A DNA stretch of 64,000 nt, from NCBI GenBank assembly GCA_945910005.1, contig OX246741.1, positions 11,146,669 through 11,210,668 on the forward strand, given 5' to 3'. Numbering within the stretch: position 1 is the first letter of the stretch; each line of letters starts with the position of its first letter. The notes under the pieces are model-generated. The model was given only the letters and a program-made list of their open reading frames with translations. It searched no databases and was not told the origin of the DNA. This DNA is from Isoperla grammatica. Lineage: Eukaryota > Arthropoda > Insecta > Plecoptera > Perlodidae. Below are positions 59,283-64,000 of this stretch, piece after piece. The translations under genes were made by a program, and so were the position numbers.

Positions 59283-59868
59283 GAGATAAGAACGAGGTAT
59301 TGATTATTTTACGTCAACGGCTACGAAGCTAATCGAGACGATGATGGCAGCACGCAGCCTACTCCTGCCTTATAAAGTAGGTGTACGAGTTTTCATGCAT
59401 GGTTTGGGAAAAGGTTTTAAAACATCTCTGTCTTGAAGTAATTTTACCAATTTTCTCACTTGTTTGCTCTTTTTATTTAAATATATAATAACATATTATA
59501 CCGGAATTAAAATTGATTGGGTCGCTGTGACCCAAAATATGTTAAATAAGAAAAATGTTCTTGTGTGGGTGTCAGACTGATTTGGGCAGACACGCACAAT
59601 CGTACATACAGCAATAGTTAAGTATTTCCAATGAGTCAAGTGCCCTATAGATAAGCTAAGATAAGATTGTGTTTATTTAGCTTCATCTGCTATTATTGTC
59701 GTACATTTGTCTTACAACTTACCCCACACATCTACATCTACACATCTACAACAACAAATAGGTGTATTTGTTACTCCCTCTATAGAGGTAGATTACAATT
59801 TTCTATAATTAAATATAACGTTTACGTATTCATTCTGAAATTCCGTTCTACTTAATTAATTCCGTTTT

Positions 59869-60628
59869 TAAGCGAGCGAAGCGAGCGTTTCCACTTGACT
59901 CTTATGGCACTTCATTCTGTTTTTTTTTTTTGTTTGTTTGTTTGTTTTTTTTTTTTTTTTTTGTTTTTATGTCTGTCGATAGCGGTCGAACGGAAAGTCC
60001 GATCAACTTGAAATTTGGACCATCCACAAGCCTCGATGTGGATTGAAGGTGTATAGTTTTGAGGCAAAATCGTTCGAAAAGTTACAAAGTTACACCATAG
60101 TTACTGCAAAATATTTTTCTGAAACAAAATGGGGGCAAAATGTGAGATAGCCATATTTTTTTAAAGCTTTTTCCAATCACGAATATGTTCATGTTATGGC
60201 GATCTGATAAATATTGGCAAAGTTACACAAAAGTTACTCGAAAATATATTTCTGAAACACAGTAACAGCAAAATGTGAGGTGGCTATCTTATAGTAAATT
60301 TTTGTCCGGTCACGAATATACTAACGTAAACGCGATTTGATACATATTAGAGGCAGAAATTACATTTCTTTTGCTGTCAATAACTGTTAGTAACGGTGGC
60401 GGACCGCGGCGAAAACATGACACCGATAATTCTTAGCAACGCAAACTGCACTACATTCAACAATATCGGGAAGTATAATAGCTATGGAAATTAGAAAAAT
60501 TTTTGCAATGCGCATTCTTGAATTGTTGTTAATTGTTGTTTGTATTAGCATTGAAATCTTTTCGCCAGAAAGTTCGTAGACATTGACGCGCTCGCTTATC
60601 AACGCGTCAAACAGAGCGTTTTCCTAGT
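59869..60628 (+). mobile_element. Helentron-like non-autonomous element, copy 1
   Basis: It begins TTAAGCGAGCGAAGCGAGCG and ends AACGC-loop-GCGTTTTCCTAGT, a short hairpin followed by CTAGT, the CTRRT end of Helitrons. The 5' word AAGCGAGCG recurs inverted (CGCTCGCTT) about 30 bp before the 3' end, the asymmetric inverted repeat reported for Helentron/Helitron2 elements. No helicase frame is present. The orientation follows from the CTAGT end. Confidence 0.55.
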
Positions 60629-60846
60629 ATAGACAAACTACAACTTCAAATAGTTTGAGGACGGTGTAGCTTACCCTATATGGGTTCCTACAGCAACCAG
60701 GATGCCCCACGGAGCTCTGCCACACAAGCCACGAACCCTCCCCATGTACGGGAGCGGTCACCCATCATATCCTGTCCTTGGCCAATGTTGCTTAATCTAC
60801 ACGTTCGCAGGCTGATATATCTGTTTGTTTAATCCTATTCAGTTAT

Positions 60847-61590
60847 TAAGCGAGCGAAGCGAGCGTTTTCCACTTGACTCTTATGGCACTTCGTTCTGTT
60901 TTTTTGTTTTTTTTTTTTTTGTTTTTTTTTTTTTTTTTTATGTCCGTCGATAGCGGTCGAACGGAAAGTCCGATCAACTTGAAATTTGAACCATCCACAA
61001 GCCTCGATGTGGATTGAAAGTGTATAGTTTTGAGGCAAAATCGTTCGAAAAGTTACAAAGTTACACCATAGTTACTGCAAAATATTTTTCTGAAACAAAA
61101 TGGCGGCAAAATGTGAGATAGCCAGATTTTTCTACAGATTTTTCCGGTCACGAATATGTTAATGTAATGGCGATCTGATACATATTGGCAAAGTTACACA
61201 AAAGTTACTCGAAAATATATTTTTGAAACACATTTACGGCAAAATGTGAGGTGGCTATCTGATAGTAAATTTTTGTCCGTTTACGAATATACTAATGTAA
61301 ACGCGATCCGATACGTATAAGAGGCAGAAATTACATTTCTATTGCTGTCAATAACTGTTAGTAACGGTGGCGGACCGTGTTGAAAACATGACCACGAAAA
61401 TTCTTAGCAACGCACATTGCACTGCATACAACAATGTCGGAAGCCATGGAAATAAGAACAATTTTTGCAATGCACATTCTTGAATTGTTGTTAATTGTTG
61501 TTCGTATTAGCATTGAAAACTTTTCGCCAGAAAGTTCGTAGATATTGACGCGCTCGCTTATCAACGCGTCAAACAGAGCGTTTTCCTAGT
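60847..61590 (+). mobile_element. Helentron-like non-autonomous element, copy 2
   Basis: It matches copy 1 end to end, with the same TTAAGCGAGCG start and TTTTCCTAGT end, separated by about 220 bp. Differences are scattered substitutions and small indels. The related 71- and 68-residue minus ORFs of the two copies differ by an in-frame deletion. That is expected by chance for one gap and is not evidence of coding. Confidence 0.55.
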
Positions 61591-61632
61591 TAAAATCATT
61601 TGCTAAGGGCGTCAGCTATAGCGGCTGGTACC

Positions 61633-61915
61633 CGGTAATAATAATAATATTTTTTCGTAGGAATACCCGTTCTAGGGTGCGCACACCAGCTTTACCGTAT
61701 GTGCCCCTCTTCAGGTGACTAACTAGGTTATTACGGTGCTTGGGTAGTACGGAAGGAATGTCCGAGGGCTGTTAGTATGACTCAATCCCAGCATTCGCCT
61801 TTTCGACTGAGGAAAACCTCGGAAAAAACCTTCAGTCAGGACTGCCGGTGACCGGAATTGAACCGGCAACCTCCCAAATTAGAGTCTCACATCTTACCGC
61901 TGAGCCATCTCTATA
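61633..61915 (-). mobile_element. tRNA-derived SINE
   Basis: On the minus strand AGAGATGGCTCAGCGGTAAG (A box TGGCTCAGCGG) is followed by CCGGTTCAATTCCGG (B box, 61854-61864) at tRNA spacing. A conserved-looking body follows (TTTCCGAGGTTTTCCTC and GTGCGCACCC), then an ATT-repeat tail near 61635-61652. Head, body and tail are all present, so this is a nearly full-length SINE. Confidence 0.75.
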
Positions 61916-62289
61916 CAGCTCTGCCTGTCATACGAGCGTCGTACAACGTTCTCTAATTTCCCTCTCCCAATTTATTTTCATCTGTTAATCTGAACAACAA
62001 CCGTGATCCACGGTTTTGGTCCGTGGAAGTTAAGATTATTGTATTATTGTATTATTGTATGTATTCTATTTCTTTGGAATGTGCCAGGTATTGCTTATGA
62101 TATAACTTCGATACAATTCATCCAGCGCGTAGCGTGTGACAGTGACTCACACGGGACTGCTCCTGCTGGCGCTGACTCACTCACTGTCATGCCGATAGTC
62201 AGCATTTTCAACGGGCGGCTGGCGAAATACGACCGGGTATAGCATGGCTACAAAACTGTACATATTCAATTATTATAATATGTATTATT

Positions 62290-62445
62290 TATATGGGGCT
62301 CTGCCCCAGACCCCGTCCGCGGAGTTCGTATCCTTGCACTTTGGTTGTCCCGGTTTGTAAACTTCAAAATATGGTCACCTCATACTAAATTAATGTAAAT
62401 TGATAATGGTGAATAAACTTGATTTGATTTAATTTGATTATTGTT
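62290..62445 (+). mobile_element. 3' end of a plus-strand LINE-like element
   Basis: GGTGAATAAACTTGATTTGA followed by TTTGAT-type repeats (about 62407-62443) resembles the 3' microsatellite tail of CR1/L2-type LINEs. A short GC hairpin GGGGCTCTGCCCC at about 62297 lies upstream. No coding part remains. Confidence 0.4.
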
Positions 62446-62526
62446 TGTTTTGTTACCGGAACTTGATGTGTATTCATTATTTACGTTTGCAAACATCTAA
62501 CATCGTGTATAATCTTGTTTAGGGTC

Positions 62527-62575
62527 GGGGTAGCTCTGCCTGTCATACGAGGCGACTAAAACAGCTGACGCCACA
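62527..62575 (+). repeat. short repeat fragment AGCTCTGCCTGTCATACGAG
   Basis: The same words occur at about 61918-61937 and, diverged, at about 24545-24575 in a SCAF intron. It is a dispersed repeat fragment, probably of SINE type. Nothing more can be said. Confidence 0.45.
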
Positions 62576-63039
62576 CATCACAGTGTTAATTATTTATGAC
62601 GTCGTTAAAAATTAAAATAATATTAATTTTGTATATCCCTAATCCAGCACACTATAGCAAAATTCTGACCTTCCCAAAATAAAATCAATAATGTTTAAAG
62701 AAGTAACTTACCCTATGAAACCAAAGTTCAAATACCCAATTATACCCCACGCAAAATGCAACCATTGTAACCGCGAACTTTATCATATTCATAAATATCT
62801 TACAAATTCAGTTGCTTCAAAATTAATACATTATTATAATTATTTCATTGTATTATTTCATATTCCTTTATAACTATTCATAATGTATTTGTAGAAGTGT
62901 TATTGTACTAAATGTCTTGCAATTTTTGTTTGTATTTACATGTGTAACTAACTGTACGGCTGACGAGAGCCTCCGCACAGACGGTGGCTCTGCAATAGCC
63001 TATAGGCCTACATTAAATAATTAATAATAAAGGTAAGAC

Positions 63040-64000
63040 GAAAGATTCCATAACTCGGGAGAGAGAATAGAATGTTTATTGAATAATTCAGATAATATGT
63101 TACATACATTGCTTATTTTTGGCCACAGTAGGAAAACAATCTCCTGAGGTGTGGCCATTTATAGAACAAAAATGATACATATGAATTAGGAACTTATACA
63201 CTAAGATAATAATAATAAAAGACAAGAGAAGATGCTAGTAGATACAATATTAATAATTACTTAGTATAAAGTATCTAAAGAATGGTCGAAAATTGGTTGT
63301 TATCAGTGTTTATATACTGTTTTATATAAAGAAAATAAAATAAACATTAGTTAGTAGGCCATAAGTTTTCTTTACAATTCTTTAGATACCAGGGTAACAG
63401 TTTACAATATAATTAACTTTCTCTATACTGAGATTTTGTAACCACATATACTACATTGTTTCATGAAGCAATATTTTGATTTGAGTAGTGAGATGTGAGA
63501 CGGAAGTAAGTTATACAGTTTAGGACCAAGAAATATCGGGTGCCTCTGTGTTAAACCTTTGACAACGCGCAGTTCTTGTACGCAATTAAATCTACTGTTT
63601 CTGGTGAAGTGATTGTGAATTTGGGAGACCCGACGGGAGGTTAATATTTTATTAGAGTAAATGGACTTGAGTATTGCTAAAAGGTATAATTTTCGAACTT
63701 GAAGGACTTCCGTTTCATTATATAAAAATTTTGAAGAATAACTGAAAGGTTTTTTCAACATGATTCTCAATATAATATTTTGTGCTGTCACAAGTTTTAA
63801 AAAATGGGAGCCATATGCTCCTCCCCAGCCTATAATACCATAATTGAGGATTGATTGTACTGTAGCAAAGTGCCGTACCGATAATATATTTCTCAGATTG
63901 TAGAATAGTGCCATAGCATGCCTAAGTTTATTGACTAAATTTGCAACATGAAAGTTCCACTTTAGATGACAATCAATTAATATACCTATATACCCCTAAT
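63040..64000 (-). mobile_element. non-LTR retrotransposon, RT C-terminal part and 3' region
   Basis: From the right edge the minus strand reads YIGILIDCHLKWNFHVANLV, then KLRHAMALFYNLRN, YGIIGWGGAYGSHF, AQNIILRIMLKKPFSYSS and HPIFLGPKLYNLLPSHISLL, ending GYKISV and TAG at 63423. This is the region after RT motif C in LINEs of the CR1/Jockey/RTE-like group. The frame is intact as far as visible, in contrast to the decayed copy at 40.6-41.6 kb. About 380 bp of 3' UTR follows. The 5' part lies beyond the window. Confidence 0.85.

Noticed and set aside
59045..59332. 95-residue poly-Ser and 63-residue poly-His ORFs
   Set aside because: They are the reading frames of the CAT microsatellite and have no other content.
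60387..61564. Paired 71- and 68-residue minus ORFs in the two Helentron-like copies
   Set aside because: Their resemblance follows from the duplication. No family, splice or start context supports coding.
1..64000. CRISPR arrays, rRNA or bacterial operon features
   Set aside because: None are present. The tandem arrays seen lack CRISPR spacing, and the gene structure is eukaryotic.

Overview
This window is nuclear DNA from an invertebrate animal. The evidence is AT-rich, multi-exon genes with GT-AG introns, long intergenic and intronic tracts full of small transposons, and metazoan-type proteins. The short palindrome TAGGCCTA recurs constantly, including a dense block near 36.5-37.2 kb. I have seen this signature in marine invertebrate genomes, but I cannot fix the phylum from sequence alone. 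A 200-base assembly gap lies at 1436-1635.

Layout. (1) 1-3.2 kb: a Penelope-like retroelement with open reverse transcriptase and GIY-YIG frames, the gap, a small inverted-repeat element, and a minisatellite split by a fold-back element. (2) 3.2-5.3 kb, plus strand: the last two coding exons of an exportin-4-like gene. (3) 8.1-11.3 kb, minus strand: a complete four-exon endo-alpha-1,2-mannosidase (MANEA, GH99). (4) 12.1-26.6 kb, plus strand: a complete 20-exon SCAF4/SCAF8-type RNA polymerase II CTD-binding factor of 1765 residues. Its phases agree across all junctions. It lies head-to-head with MANEA, with 746 bp between the two ATGs. (5) 28.7-33.8 kb, minus strand: a complete eight-exon STK40 pseudokinase of 683 residues, convergent with the SCAF gene. 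(6) 34-64 kb: accessory, transposon-rich DNA with no large conserved gene. It holds two small two-exon ORF models (38.3-39.0 and 42.2-42.9 kb), several MITEs and long palindromes, and LINE and SINE remnants. It also holds a tandem array of exon-like units (54.0-57.4 kb, minus strand) and a pair of Helentron-like elements (59.9-61.6 kb).

The conserved genes act in separate processes: nuclear transport, Golgi N-glycan trimming, transcript 3'-end choice and COP1-linked signalling. I see no operon-like relation, only shared promoter space between MANEA and SCAF. The most unusual points are: a hAT-type element whose 8-bp target duplication copies the 5' splice site of SCAF exon 12; the array of duplicated exon-like units; a run of 19 exact heptads in the SCAF tail; and several palindromes with arms of 100-215 bp. 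All exon models were built by eye from splice signals, phase and similarity to remembered families. No database search or transcript evidence was available.
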